A DNA stretch of 64,000 nt. Origin: Pseudodesulfovibrio aespoeensis Aspo-2 (GTDB lineage: Bacteria; Desulfobacterota; Desulfovibrionia; Desulfovibrionales; Desulfovibrionaceae). The notes below the pieces were generated by a model, which ran no database searches, was not told the DNA's origin, and saw nothing but the letters and a program-made list of their open reading frames with translations. Both the position numbers and the translations under genes were made by a program. Within the stretch, counting starts at the first letter, position 1. The number at the start of each line of letters is the position of its first letter. The stretch spans positions 3,565,110 through 3,629,109 of the forward strand of contig NC_014844.1 in assembly GCF_000176915.2 (NCBI RefSeq), given 5' to 3'. Shown here in pieces: positions 1 to 9,252 of this stretch.

Positions 1-189
1 GAGTCCGCGCCGGTTCAGGGCGATCCCGTGAAAGTCCACCCCCATGGCCTCAAGCTGCTCCCCCACGTCCGGCACGTGGACCGGGGCCAGGGCGTGCACC
101 TCGTGGCCCAGGAAGACCATCCGGCCAAGCAACGGCCCGCGAAAATTGACCAGCGACGGCGCGTATCCGCCGATGACGACTATCTTCAT
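1..189 (-). CDS. Glycosyltransferase, N-terminal fragment (runs off the left edge)
   Basis: Only the first 63 residues are in the window; the gene continues beyond base 1. The start is the ATG at 189, preceded on the minus strand by a purine-rich GGGGGAGA. The visible part begins MKIVVIGGYAPSLVNFRG, with a glycine loop after the first beta strand and a GHEVHALAP segment. This is typical of the N-terminal Rossmann half of GT4-type (group 1) glycosyltransferases, which transfer a sugar from a nucleotide donor to a lipid-linked or polysaccharide acceptor at the cytoplasmic membrane. The catalytic C-terminal half is not visible, so donor and acceptor cannot be inferred. Confidence 0.75.
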   Translation of the reverse strand, partial: MKIVVIGGYAPSLVNFRGPLLGRMVFLGHEVHALAPVHVPDVGEQLEAMGVDFHGIALNRRGL

Positions 190-433
190 TCTCCCCCACC
201 ATGCCTGACCCGCAAGGGCCGTTGAACCACGCGCAGCCCGCTGGCCGCCGATGGTCCCTTTCTAGCAAATGCGCCGCCCTTTGGAAACCTTTGCGCGTTC
301 GGAGGTTCCCGTCCGGGGATTTCGCGTCCGCCGCTGTTCCGGCGGCGGCCCAGGCACCAACGGGTGCCCTCTTCCGCTCTCCGGGACGCCTGTGATACGG
401 TGTCAGGCAAACCTTTGAACCAAGGAAGACATC

Positions 434-1546
434 ATGTCCGCCACCGTCTATTTCTGGAATCTCCGGGCCTCGCACAAGGCCCCGTTCGACAAGCGCATGC
501 GCAGCCTGCTCAAGGCCGCCAGCGCGGACACCCTGGTGACCGGGGGCGATCTGGCCGCGGTCAAGCTCCACTTCGGCGAGCAGGGCACCACCGGATTCCT
601 GCGCCCGCTGTGGATCAGGGAGATCGTGGATTTCCTCAGCCGGGCCGGGGCCAAGCCCTTTCTGACCGACGCCTCGACCCTGTATGTGGGCCAGCGCGGC
701 GAGGCGGTCTCGCACAGCCTGTGCGCGGCCAGACACGGCTGGGACCCCCTGGCGCTGGGCGCGCCCGTGATCATCGCCGACGGCCTCAAGGGCGGCGACG
801 AGGTGGCCGTGCCCGTGGGCGGCAAGCACATCGCGGACGCCTACATCGCCTCTGCCGTGGCCGAGGCGGATTTCCTCGTCTCAGTCAACCATTTCAAGGG
901 GCATGAAATGGCCGGGTATGGCGGCGCGCTCAAGAACATCGGCATGGGCTGCGCCAGCAAGAAGGGCAAGATGCACCAGCACTTCTCCACCGGGCCGGAG
1001 ATCACCATCGAGAACTGTACCGGCTGCGGCTCGTGTCTGCTGGCCTGCAAGACCCAGGCCCTGTCCCTTGACGCCGAAACAGGCCGCATCGCCCTGAACG
1101 CCGAGCGGTGCGTGGGCTGCGGCGGCTGTTTCGTGGCCTGCCGGTTCGATGCCCTGAACGTCAACTGGAAGATCGGCATCCAGGAGTTTCTGGAGCGGAT
1201 GATGGAATACGCCCTGGCCGTGGTCAGGACCAAGCGCAAACCGTGCCTGCACATCAACTTTGTCATGGACGTGGTGCCCGACTGCGACTGCGTGGGTTTC
1301 ACCGACGCGCCCATCTGCCCGGATATCGGCGTGCTGGTCAGCCTCGACCCGGTGGCCGTGGATCAGGCGTCCCTGGATCTGGTCAACGCGGCCCAGCCGC
1401 TCCATCCGAGCCAGCTCCCCTTTGGGGTCACTCCCGGCCAGAACAAGTTCCTGGCCATCCACCCGCATGTGCCCGAGGCCATGGGGCTCGACTACGCCGA
1501 GGCCATCGGCCTGGGCACCCGCCAGTACGAGCTGCTCCCCCTGTAA
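434..1546 (+). CDS. DUF362 domain protein with two 4Fe-4S clusters
   Basis: A 370-residue protein. Residues 1-180 and 240-360 form a DUF362 domain, with the NHFKGHEMAGYGGALKNIGMG segment near 152-172. Inserted between them is a ferredoxin-type pair of 4Fe-4S motifs: C195/C198/C201/C205 and C226/C229/C232/C236. Members of this family are common in sulfate reducers and clostridia. They are thought to be cytoplasmic electron-transfer or redox-linked proteins, but no reaction is established. The gene stands alone, followed by a strong hairpin that serves the converging chemoreceptor gene. The start ATG follows an AGGAAGA sequence. Confidence 0.85.
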   Translation: MSATVYFWNLRASHKAPFDKRMRSLLKAASADTLVTGGDLAAVKLHFGEQGTTGFLRPLWIREIVDFLSRAGAKPFLTDASTLYVGQRGEAVSHSLCAARHGWDPLALGAPVIIADGLKGGDEVAVPVGGKHIADAYIASAVAEADFLVSVNHFKGHEMAGYGGALKNIGMGCASKKGKMHQHFSTGPEITIENCTGCGSCLLACKTQALSLDAETGRIALNAERCVGCGGCFVACRFDALNVNWKIGIQEFLERMMEYALAVVRTKRKPCLHINFVMDVVPDCDCVGFTDAPICPDIGVLVSLDPVAVDQASLDLVNAAQPLHPSQLPFGVTPGQNKFLAIHPHVPEAMGLDYAEAIGLGTRQYELLPL

Positions 1547-1550
1547 ACGC

Positions 1551-1583
1551 AAAAAGGGCGGGAGCGCATCAGCGCTCCCGCCC
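1551..1583 (-). terminator. Rho-independent terminator of the chemoreceptor gene
   Basis: A perfect 12-bp GC-rich stem (1556-1567 with 1572-1583) and a 4-nt loop. On the minus strand it is followed by a run of five T. It lies 24 bases past the chemoreceptor stop. The plus strand lacks a T run after the stem, so termination of the DUF362 gene here is only possible. Confidence 0.85.
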
Positions 1584-1606
1584 GTGATCTCTGCCCACCA
1601 GACTTT

Positions 1607-3688
1607 CTAAAACCGCTCGAAATCGTCCCCGTCCGGCTCCGCGCCCAGGTCAAGGGCGACCCCGCCGGGCAGCGCGCTCCTCTTGGCCCGGTCCGGCCTT
1701 GCCGACTTGGCCGCGCCGGGCAGCGCGGGCTTGGCAGGCTTGGCGGCCCGGAGAGGGGCCGCCCGGCGTCCCGCCTTGGACGCCCGGCCTGCGCCAGAAG
1801 GCTCTCCGAGATAAAAAAAGCTGACCGACTTCTGCAGTTGCACGGCCTCGCCAGCCAGATTGTCCGAGGTCGAGGCCACCTCTTCGGACGCGGCCGCGTT
1901 CTGCTGAATGACGTTGTCGAGCTGGTGGATGGCCGTGCTGATCTGGCCCATGCCCGCATTCTGCTCATTGCTGGCCACGGCGATATCCTCGATGAGCCGG
2001 GCGGTCTCACGGATGTCCGGCACGAGTTTGGCAAGCTTTTCGCCTGCCTCGCGGGCCACCCGGACCGTGGAGGTGGACAGCTCGCTGATCTCGGCGGCGG
2101 CCTGCCCGCTGCGCTCGGCCAGCTTGCGCACCTCGGCGGCCACCACGGCGAATCCCTTGCCGTGCTCGCCCGCCCTGGCCGCCTCGATGGCCGCGTTGAG
2201 CGCCAACAGGTTGGTCTGGCGCGCGATCTCCTCGATGACCGATATCTTTTCGGCGATGTCGGTCATGGCCCCCATGGCCTGGCTCACGGCCTGTCCGCTC
2301 TCTTCAGCGTCCTCGGCCGCGCGGGTGGCCATCTGCCGGGTCTTGGCCGCGCTCTGCGCGTTGCCCTGCACATTGGCCGCCATCTGCTCCATGGCCGCGG
2401 AGACCTCTTCGATGGCCGAGGCCTGCTCGGTGGCCCCCTGCGACAGGCTCTGGGACGACGCGGACAGCTCCTCGCTGCCCGACGCCACGTTGTCCGTGGC
2501 CGACTGCACGCTGCCGATGACCGAGCGCAGCTTGGCCGACATGTCGCGCAGGGCGTCGGCCAGCCGGCCCACCTCGTCCTTCTGATCCACGTCGATCGCG
2601 CGCGTCAGGTCCCCGCCCGCGAGGCTGGTGGCAAAGGCAATGCCCTGAGCCACGGGCCGGGTGATGATGTTGGCGATCACATAGAGGACCGCAAACAGGA
2701 TGATCACGGCCACCACGCCGATGGCCGCGCTGGTCCAGGCAATGGCGTTGGCCTCGGCGCGCACCGTGTCCATGGGCACGGTCACGGCCAGACTCCACGG
2801 CGTGGAGGTCTTGCCGATGCGGATGGGCTGATAGGAGTAATAACTCTGCTCGCCAGTGTGGGCCGAAGCCTTGACATCCGCGAACGGCCTGCCGCTCTTG
2901 ATGGCCTCAAGCAGCCTGACGCGGACTTCCGGCGTCTGGAACTCGCCGATGTTCTTGCCTATGTAGTCTTTATTGCGATGGGCGAGAAAGGTGCCGTCAT
3001 TGGCCAGCAAAAAGGCGTAGCCCGTGTCAAAGACCTGGATGGCTTCCACCATCTTCTGGAGGTCTGTCAGGTAGAAGTCCACGCCGACCACGCCGACGTT
3101 GGTCCCGCCCTTGCTGACCGGGTGGCCGGTGGAGGCGAGCCAGAAGGTGGTGCCGTCCGCCTCCCAGGGGTAGGGCTTGGTGATGGTCTCGACACGGCCC
3201 GCCATGGGGACGTCGAACCACTCTCCCGCCATGTCCTCGGTACCGACAAAGCTGTCTTTGATCTGCCCGTCCACCACGTGGTACCAGTTGCGGTACGCGC
3301 CCTTGTAGACATCCGCGTACTCTGCCTCGCGATCGTCGAACCTGCCGGGCAGGAAGGTGCACCACGCCCCGGCCAGCTCAGAGTTGGCGGTCAGGGTCTT
3401 CTTGAGCACGCCGTCCAGGAACTCGCGGTCCGGAATGGCCGGGTAGTTGGCCCCCTCCTCGAACATGGCGGCCAGTATCCTGGTCACATCCATGGCCCGG
3501 TTCAGGGTGCGGCCCACATCGAGGCTGTAGCCCTGGGCCATGCTCTCGGCCAGGGCTTCGGCCTGCCCGGCGGCCAGGGTCCGCGCCTTGTCGGTCATGA
3601 CCCAGGTGCTGGCCATGAGCACGAGCGCGACGATGAAAAACGTGGGCAACAATATCTTGAGCCTGAGGCTCCAATCCTTGAATCTCAT
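1607..3688 (-). CDS. Methyl-accepting chemotaxis protein with Cache sensor
   Basis: A 693-residue chemoreceptor. It has a first membrane helix at about 9-28 and a periplasmic double-Cache-like sensor at about 35-300 (WYHVVDG and GVVGVDFYL segments). A second membrane helix at about 312-340 is followed by a HAMP linker. The cytoplasmic signalling hairpin includes the conserved tip [23 protein letters not shown] near 490-512. It would bind a small ligand and control CheA through CheW. The C terminus is an Ala/Lys/Pro-rich tail with no CheR/CheB pentapeptide. The start ATG has a GGAGGAG ribosome site. The gene is monocistronic and the ligand is unknown. Confidence 0.93.
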   Translation of the reverse strand: MRFKDWSLRLKILLPTFFIVALVLMASTWVMTDKARTLAAGQAEALAESMAQGYSLDVGRTLNRAMDVTRILAAMFEEGANYPAIPDREFLDGVLKKTLTANSELAGAWCTFLPGRFDDREAEYADVYKGAYRNWYHVVDGQIKDSFVGTEDMAGEWFDVPMAGRVETITKPYPWEADGTTFWLASTGHPVSKGGTNVGVVGVDFYLTDLQKMVEAIQVFDTGYAFLLANDGTFLAHRNKDYIGKNIGEFQTPEVRVRLLEAIKSGRPFADVKASAHTGEQSYYSYQPIRIGKTSTPWSLAVTVPMDTVRAEANAIAWTSAAIGVVAVIILFAVLYVIANIITRPVAQGIAFATSLAGGDLTRAIDVDQKDEVGRLADALRDMSAKLRSVIGSVQSATDNVASGSEELSASSQSLSQGATEQASAIEEVSAAMEQMAANVQGNAQSAAKTRQMATRAAEDAEESGQAVSQAMGAMTDIAEKISVIEEIARQTNLLALNAAIEAARAGEHGKGFAVVAAEVRKLAERSGQAAAEISELSTSTVRVAREAGEKLAKLVPDIRETARLIEDIAVASNEQNAGMGQISTAIHQLDNVIQQNAAASEEVASTSDNLAGEAVQLQKSVSFFYLGEPSGAGRASKAGRRAAPLRAAKPAKPALPGAAKSARPDRAKRSALPGGVALDLGAEPDGDDFERF

Positions 3689-3817
3689 GGTCTCCTCCGA
3701 TTTCTGCAGTCAGGGGCGTAGCCGGGCGCATCCATTGTTGGATGTACGCCCGTGTCGGAGAGAGATCAATTATAAACAGGCGCATACGCACGCCTGTCGC
3801 CAAAACGACACGCATGG

Positions 3818-3856
3818 GCCACTGCCCGTCACGGGCAGCACGGGCAGACTGCCCGC
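3818..3856. other. Overlapping GC hairpins after the MscS gene
   Basis: Alternating CTGCCCG and CGGGCAG blocks can pair in two overlapping ways (for example 3822-3829 with 3831-3838). They lie directly after the stop of the MscS gene on the minus strand. There is no T run, so it may be a weak terminator or only a structured trailer. Confidence 0.35.
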
Positions 3857-3857
3857 G

Positions 3858-5528
3858 TCACTTCTCTCCCTTGATGTGCACGTCCCTTTGCGGGAAGGGA
3901 ATCTCTATGCCCTGCTCCGTGAACCGACGGTATATCTCGCGGCTCAGCTCGTGGACGGCGCGGCCCCGGTCATGGGGCCGCTTCACCCAGACCTGGAATT
4001 CGTAGTTGATGGAGGAGTCGCCGAATGTCCGCAGCCGGGCGCGCGGCTGGGGCGTCTTCCTGAGCAGCGCGTTGTCCTTGGCCGCCTCCATGAGCGCCGT
4101 TTCCACCTTGTCGAGGTCGGAACCATAGGCCACGCCGATCTTGATCTGGACGCGCAGATACGGCTGGGGAGCGCTTTGGTTGACGATCTTGCTGTTGGTG
4201 ATGATGGAGTTGGGGATGGTGATCATGATGTCGTCGCGGGTCACCAGCCGGGTGCTGCGCATGCCCACGGCCTGGACCTCGCCCCGCTCGCCCGAGTCGA
4301 GCAGGATATAGTCGCCTGCCCGAAAGGGCCGGTCCAGGAAGATGGACACGCCACCAAAGAAGTTGGCCAGGGTCTCGCGCGCGGCCAGGGCCACGGCCAC
4401 GCCCGCGATGCCTGCCGAGGCGAACACCGCCGTGACCGGCAGGCCAAAGTAGCCGCCCACCCGGTAGAGCAGGGCAAAGGCCAGGCCAAAGGAGACCAGG
4501 CGGCCAACGAGCTTGATGACATCGGCGTTGAGCGCCTCCTCCTTGATCTTCTGCGAGGCGATGATGCCCTTGGTGATCACGTTGCCGGCCACCAGGATGG
4601 TCCAGACCGCGAACGCGGCCAGGGCGGCCTCAAGCAGCATGGTGGTGGCCGACAGCACCCGCCCGGTGATATTGATCTGGGCGTTGAGGATGTACGCGTC
4701 GAGCAGGCACACCCCCATGGCCACAAACGGGAACACCAGACGGCTCACCCGCCAGGGGTGGTCGCTGGGGCGCTTCTTCCAGTCCCTGTGCCACTGGAGC
4801 AGACGCCAGAGCAGCAGGCCGCTCAACAGGAAGACCAGCCCAAGCCCGCCCCACTGCCACACGGCCTGACCCAGGTATCCCTGGCGCATCCAGCCGGGCA
4901 GCATGGCGATGAACCCGTCGGGGATCATCCAGCCCGACGAATAGATGTATTCCTCGTAGATGCCCTGGGCGGCGCCGTCCCGGTATGGCAGGGCGCGCAC
5001 CTCGGCGTAGAATTCGTCCAGCCTGTCCACGGTCTGCGGGGTGAAGAGATAGGAGCCGACGCGCTCGCCCTCGGCCACCCTGCCGATCATGATCTCGGTG
5101 TGCGGGATGCGCCACAGGGTGATGTTCTGCCTCTTCATGTCGTCGCCGTCGGGAACGGCCTCCATATCCGGCAGGGGGATGCGGTCGAGTATCTCGCGCA
5201 GGCGCAGCAGGGATTCGAGGGCCACGCTGCCCTGGATGGTGGGCGCCACCTCGCTCAAGTCAAAGCACCGCTCGGCACGCTGGCGCGCCTCGCGCACCAT
5301 GACGGGATTTTCCGGCTCTTCGCGCATGGCCTTGTCAAAGGCGCCCGAGTGGTCGAGAAAGCTCTGGAGCGTGGCCCTGGGGCTCGACGTGTCCGGCGGC
5401 TCCAGGGGGAACGCGGCGAACAGGTGGGAGGCCTGGGCGTCAGAGGCGGCGAGGCCGGTAGCGAGACTGGCGGCAAGCACAAGACACACCAGCATCCGGG
5501 ACAGGGCGCGAATCACTGTTCGCAGCAT
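3858..5528 (-). CDS. MscS-family mechanosensitive ion channel with large N-terminal domain
   Basis: A 556-residue protein that starts with a signal peptide (MLRTVIRALSRMLVCLVLAA, cleavage after a SDAQA-type site near 33). A periplasmic domain spans about 34-250, followed by several membrane helices at about 255-400. The channel-lining helix and MscS beta domain contain GIAGVAVALAARETLANFFG and FRAGDYILLDSGERGEVQAVG. The C-terminal alpha/beta region ends with REIYRRFTEQGIEIPFPQR, a family hallmark. It would open under membrane tension to release osmolytes. It is longer than E. coli MscS (286 aa) because of the extra N-terminal domain. The ATG is preceded by GGAGG. Confidence 0.92.
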   Translation of the reverse strand: MLRTVIRALSRMLVCLVLAASLATGLAASDAQASHLFAAFPLEPPDTSSPRATLQSFLDHSGAFDKAMREEPENPVMVREARQRAERCFDLSEVAPTIQGSVALESLLRLREILDRIPLPDMEAVPDGDDMKRQNITLWRIPHTEIMIGRVAEGERVGSYLFTPQTVDRLDEFYAEVRALPYRDGAAQGIYEEYIYSSGWMIPDGFIAMLPGWMRQGYLGQAVWQWGGLGLVFLLSGLLLWRLLQWHRDWKKRPSDHPWRVSRLVFPFVAMGVCLLDAYILNAQINITGRVLSATTMLLEAALAAFAVWTILVAGNVITKGIIASQKIKEEALNADVIKLVGRLVSFGLAFALLYRVGGYFGLPVTAVFASAGIAGVAVALAARETLANFFGGVSIFLDRPFRAGDYILLDSGERGEVQAVGMRSTRLVTRDDIMITIPNSIITNSKIVNQSAPQPYLRVQIKIGVAYGSDLDKVETALMEAAKDNALLRKTPQPRARLRTFGDSSINYEFQVWVKRPHDRGRAVHELSREIYRRFTEQGIEIPFPQRDVHIKGEK

Positions 5529-5644
5529 GGAGCCTCCGAGTATTGCAGGTCATGGACACGATTTCAGCCACTCTTCACTATCGCGACAGGCCGCTGATGC
5601 ACAAGGGGAATGAACGGCTGGCCGCACCATCGCCCCGCAGCCTG

Positions 5645-6313
5645 TCAAATGAGCCCGGCCTCCATGAGCCGGGGCAGGAGCGCGGCCACATCCGGGGCGA
5701 TGAAATCCGGGCGCAGGGAGGCAAAGGCCGCAGCCCCCTGGTGGCCGCTGGTCACGGCGGCGCACAGCGCGCCCGCGCCACGGCCCGTCTGCACGTCCAT
5801 GGGGTGGTCGCCCACCATCAAAGTCCGGGCCGGGTCCGCACCCAGACGCTCAAGCGCCTGCAGCAGGTGGGCCGGGTCGGGCTTGACCCGGACAGCGGTC
5901 TCGCGGGCGATGAACACCCCGACCTCGGTCTCGATATCCGGGAACACGATGCGCACGGCAGCCGAGATGTTGCGGGTGATGACACCAATGGACACACCTC
6001 TCTCGCGGAGCAGGGCCAGGGTTTGCCGCGTGAATTCAAAGAGCCGCCCTTCCCGCGCCGCGTCCAGCTCCATGGCCGCGATGACCAGCCTGCCGCGCGA
6101 GGCGAACTCCAGCCCCTCGGCGCGGTCCAGCTCCATGGCCCTGGCCACCAGCTGGTCGAGCCACTCCAGGGCGGGCGTTGGCCCGGGCACGGGCCGCTCG
6201 CCAAGGAAGACCTCGCCCAGGGCCGCGATCCTTGTCTTCATCAGGTCAAAGTCCAGGGTCAGCTCGGCCAGGGTGCCGTCAAAGTCGAAAACCACGGCGT
6301 CCAGGCGGCTCAC
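5645..6313 (-). CDS. HAD-family hydrolase (phosphoglycolate phosphatase-like)
   Basis: A 222-residue HAD protein with motif I VVFDFDGTL (nucleophile D10, acid D12), an alpha-helical cap at about 20-90, motif II IGVITRN near 115 and motif IV-like TLMVGDHPMDVQTGRGAGA near 165-183. It would dephosphorylate a small cytoplasmic metabolite; the substrate is not predictable. The start is GTG, overlapping the endonuclease IV stop by 4 bp, so the two are translationally coupled. It resembles Gph-type phosphatases, which remove the 2-phosphoglycolate formed during repair of oxidised DNA ends. That would fit the neighbour but is an inference. Confidence 0.85.
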   Translation of the reverse strand: MSRLDAVVFDFDGTLAELTLDFDLMKTRIAALGEVFLGERPVPGPTPALEWLDQLVARAMELDRAEGLEFASRGRLVIAAMELDAAREGRLFEFTRQTLALLRERGVSIGVITRNISAAVRIVFPDIETEVGVFIARETAVRVKPDPAHLLQALERLGADPARTLMVGDHPMDVQTGRGAGALCAAVTSGHQGAAAFASLRPDFIAPDVAALLPRLMEAGLI

Positions 6314-7224
6314 GGGTGCTCCTCCTCGCCCCCGGCCAACCGGCGCAGGAGGGTCAGGTTGCGCACGTCGTCGGCCAGGTCCTTGTCCTTGGGCGTTTCC
6401 AGCACCTTGGGCACGCGGACAAAGCGAGGATCGCGCATGAGCAGGCGGAACCCCTCCAGGCCGATGGCCCCCTGGCCGATGTGCTCATGGCGGTCCTTGC
6501 GCGAGGCAAAGTCGCTCTTGGTGTCGTTGAGGTGAAAGAACCGGAGCCGGGGGAGGCCGATGATCCGGTCGAAATGGTCAAAGGTCGCGGCGTAGGCCTC
6601 TGGGGTGCGGATGTCGTAGCCAGCGGCAAAGGTGTGGCAGGTGTCGTAGCACACGCCCAGACGGTCGGCATGGCGCGACAGCTCCATGATCCGGGCCAGC
6701 TCCTCGAAGGTGGAGCCGAGGTTGGTGCCCTGGCCCGCCGTGGTTTCGAGCAGGATCATGGCCCTGCTGGTGGGCGAGCGGTCCATGGCCTGATCTATAG
6801 CTTGGTCCAGGGCCGCCGCGTAACGAACGATCCCTGCGTCCACGCCCTGGCCCAGGTGGGAGCCGGGATGGGTGACAAGATAGGGGATGTTCAGGGTTTC
6901 AACGCGCCGCAGCTCCTCGGCAAAGGCGGCCCGCGAGCGCTCAAGCAGGTCCGGGTCGGGCGAGGCGAGATTGATCAGGTAGGAGTCGTGGGCGGCCACC
7001 GGGGAGTCGCCCCACTGGGACCAGGCCATGGCGAACAGGTCCGCGTCGTAGGCCGAAAGCTCGGGAATGCGCCACTGGCGCTGGTTGCGGGTGAATATCT
7101 GCAGGGCCGTGCCACCCGCCGCGCGGATGTGCTCAAAGGCCATGTGCAGACCACCGGCAATGGACATGTGCGCCCCCAGCAGGTCGTTGCACTTGGCTGG
7201 GGCGCGGCCCGATTCAGGCGTCAT
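6310..7224 (-). CDS. nfo: Endonuclease IV (deoxyribonuclease IV)
   Basis: A 304-residue AP-endonuclease TIM barrel. It cleaves DNA 5' of abasic sites in base-excision repair and removes blocked 3' ends. Family signatures are present: LLGAHMSIAGGL (15-26), LETTAGQGTNLG (about 146), YDTCHTFAAGYD (about 182), FHLNDTKSDFASRKDRHEHIG (about 215-235, zinc ligands) and the C-terminal LETPK. Length is close to the usual 280-300. The ATG at 7224 lies about 14 residues before the conserved start, so a slightly shorter protein is possible. It is first in a two-gene unit with the overlapping HAD phosphatase. Confidence 0.95.
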   Translation of the reverse strand: MTPESGRAPAKCNDLLGAHMSIAGGLHMAFEHIRAAGGTALQIFTRNQRQWRIPELSAYDADLFAMAWSQWGDSPVAAHDSYLINLASPDPDLLERSRAAFAEELRRVETLNIPYLVTHPGSHLGQGVDAGIVRYAAALDQAIDQAMDRSPTSRAMILLETTAGQGTNLGSTFEELARIMELSRHADRLGVCYDTCHTFAAGYDIRTPEAYAATFDHFDRIIGLPRLRFFHLNDTKSDFASRKDRHEHIGQGAIGLEGFRLLMRDPRFVRVPKVLETPKDKDLADDVRNLTLLRRLAGGEEEHP

Positions 7225-7288
7225 GGAAACCTCACATGGGGCATGCCTCGCCTCGGGCAGGCTGCCGCACCGCCACAGGGGCGGGGAG

Positions 7289-7570
7289 CTAGTCGATCCA
7301 GGCGCTCAAGGCCTCGACGATCTTCTGGGCCTGGGCCTGGCTCGATATGTTGAACTTGGACTTGGGGCGGTACGAGCCGTCCACCTTCTGGTAGCGGCGG
7401 ATCGAGAACTTCTCCGGGCCGTATTCACCCTTGGCGCGGTTGAGCTCCTGATACCTGAAGACGATGGTCGTCCAGGCGCCCTTGGACAGGACCACCTTGT
7501 CCAGCTCCTTGACGATGAGCTGATTGTCCTCGGAATAATTGATGGTGATCTCTTCGACGTTGGATGCCAT
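7289..7570 (-). CDS. Small conserved hypothetical protein
   Basis: A 93-residue soluble protein starting MASNVEEITINYSEDNQL; the ATG at 7570 has a strong AAGGAG site 6 bases upstream. It is rich in charged residues and ends KIVEALSAWID, with no membrane segment and no cysteine. A K-D-GSYRPKSKFNISS segment suggests a beta-rich fold with a terminal helix. I do not recognise a named family. It sits 64 bp upstream of nfo on the same strand and may be cotranscribed with it. Confidence 0.75.
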   Translation of the reverse strand: MASNVEEITINYSEDNQLIVKELDKVVLSKGAWTTIVFRYQELNRAKGEYGPEKFSIRRYQKVDGSYRPKSKFNISSQAQAQKIVEALSAWID

Positions 7571-7922
7571 GCGCTGCTCCTTGCATGTGGTATTCGCCCC
7601 TTGGGGCGGCAGGGGTCTACCTCTACATATGTACCGGGCAAAGGGCAAGCGCGGCCTCACTGCGGCGGCCCGACAGGCCGCATGGCCCGGCAGGACCGGT
7701 AACCGGAAAGAACCCCTGGAAAAAATCTGAATTGGGTTGACGAAATATACGCCCTCGCGTAACGCCTGTATTACTCTGTCGCCCTGCAACGCGCCTTGGG
7801 CGCGCGCGGGCGGTGGGCATGGCATTGGCGCGGGGCGGCTGCCTGTGTCGGGCCGGGAATATCCCCGGCAGCGACTCGCTCCCTCCCCGCCAGGATTCCC
7901 ATTTCATTTGGAGCCTTTTGAA
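7571..7922. promoter_or_regulatory. 352-bp intergenic region and long leader of the RRM gene
   Basis: No gene is visible here. It must hold the divergent promoters of the 93-aa protein and the RNA-binding protein. The right half is GC-rich and contains a hairpin GCCGGG/CCCGGC at about 7852-7869, close to the RRM start. Long structured leaders occur upstream of cold-responsive RRM genes in other bacteria; a role here is inferred. Confidence 0.3.
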
Positions 7923-8198
7923 ATGAAAAGCATTTATGTCGGCAACATTCCCTTCAGCGTTTCCGAAAACGACATCCGCGGGCTGTTCGGCGAGTACGGC
8001 GATGTCGCATCGGTGAAACTGGTCGAAGACCGCGAGACGGGCCGCTTCCGTGGCTTCGGCTTTGTCGAGATGGACGACGCGGGTGCCCTCGAAGCCATCG
8101 AGGCCCTGGACGGCAAGGACATGGGCGGGCGGACCCTCAAGGTCAACGAAGCCCGTCCCAGGGAAGCCCGTCCCAGGGAACCCCGCTCCCGCCGCTAG
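7923..8198 (+). CDS. RNA-binding protein with a single RRM domain
   Basis: A 91-residue protein. Residues 1-78 are one RNA-recognition motif with RNP2 IYVGNI (4-9) and RNP1 RFRGFGFV (41-48, aromatic residues F46 and F48). A short Arg/Pro tail follows in which REARP is tandemly repeated (80-91). It resembles the small RRM proteins of cyanobacteria and Desulfobacterota, which bind single-stranded RNA in the cytoplasm and are often cold-induced. The ATG at 7923 is chosen because the domain begins immediately; an in-frame upstream start would add residues unrelated to the family. Confidence 0.92.
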   Translation: MKSIYVGNIPFSVSENDIRGLFGEYGDVASVKLVEDRETGRFRGFGFVEMDDAGALEAIEALDGKDMGGRTLKVNEARPREARPREPRSRR

Positions 8199-8414
8199 AC
8201 CGGTTCCGCTCCCGGCCAGCCTCCCTCGACACGTGCGCGTTGCCGGGGGTCGATAGGTGTGCCCTTTTGGCAGGGTCGCCCAGGCGGCTCGTCCCCTTCC
8301 GTGACGCGTCGTCAGGCGCGCCCGACACTGAGTCGTGCGCGTTTCCAGACCCCCCTTCCATACAATCCCTGCCAGACGCCCGAAGCCCGGCGCACCCGCC
8401 CAAGGCGGCGCAGG

Positions 8415-9044
8415 CTATTCGGCCAGGGCCAGACGGATGCCAAAGCTGATGAAGAGGGTGCCCACGGCCCGCTTGATCCAGACGCCGAAGCGCCCGCCAC
8501 CGCCGAGCATGGTCGAGAGCCGGGCCGCGGACCATGCCCAGAGCAGGTTGATCAGGGTGCCGTTGAAGGTGAAGATGACGCCCAGCAGCAGGAAGGCCAT
8601 GGGCCTTGACCCGGCCCCGGCATCCACGAACTGGGGCAGGAAGGCCAGAAAGAAGAGGGCCACCTTGGGATTGAGGGCGTTGGTCAGAAACCCCTGGCTG
8701 AAGACCTTGCGGGCCGACGCCTTGTCCAGGGAGTCGCGCCGGGCCGGGCCGCCGTTGCCCCGGCCAAGGAGCATGGCCGCGCCCACATAGACCAGATAGG
8801 CCGCGCCCACCAGCTTGACCACCAGAAATGCCGTGGCCGAGGTGGCCAGGATGGCCGAGAGCCCGAGCGCGGCGGCAAAGACATGCACAAAGCACCCCGT
8901 GCCGATGCCGAGCGCGGCCACAGCCCCGTCGCGCAGCCCGTGGGCCGCGCTGCGGCTGACGATATAGGCCACGTCCTGACCCGGCGTGATGTTCAGAAGC
9001 AGGCCGGAAACAACAAACAGCGCGAGATCGTGAACGCCCAGCAT
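8415..9044 (-). CDS. LysE/RhtB-family exporter
   Basis: A 209-residue integral membrane protein with six likely helices. The conserved N-terminal signature LLLNITPGQDVAYIVSRS (about 16-33) and G-x-G-x-G region AALGIGTGCFVHV are typical of the LysE/RhtB family. These proteins export amino acids or their derivatives (threonine, homoserine lactone, lysine) by proton exchange. The substrate is not predictable. The ATG at 9044 is preceded by GAGGG; a TTG immediately upstream is an alternative. It stands alone. Confidence 0.9.
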   Translation of the reverse strand: MLGVHDLALFVVSGLLLNITPGQDVAYIVSRSAAHGLRDGAVAALGIGTGCFVHVFAAALGLSAILATSATAFLVVKLVGAAYLVYVGAAMLLGRGNGGPARRDSLDKASARKVFSQGFLTNALNPKVALFFLAFLPQFVDAGAGSRPMAFLLLGVIFTFNGTLINLLWAWSAARLSTMLGGGGRFGVWIKRAVGTLFISFGIRLALAE

Positions 9045-9252
9045 CAATGACCCTCGTGACGGTTTTCCGCCCCTGACCTCAGGCGCGGTCCCTCTGGGCT
9101 ACGCCCAGACCATCAGGGGAGTCAATCCCCCAGACAGAACACGAACTCAAACCGATGGCGGTACGTCAACCCGACCAGCCGTTGACTTTCACAAATGCCT
9201 TTCACGGGCAATGGCATGCATCCATTGACAGACCCAGCAGATAAATATATTT

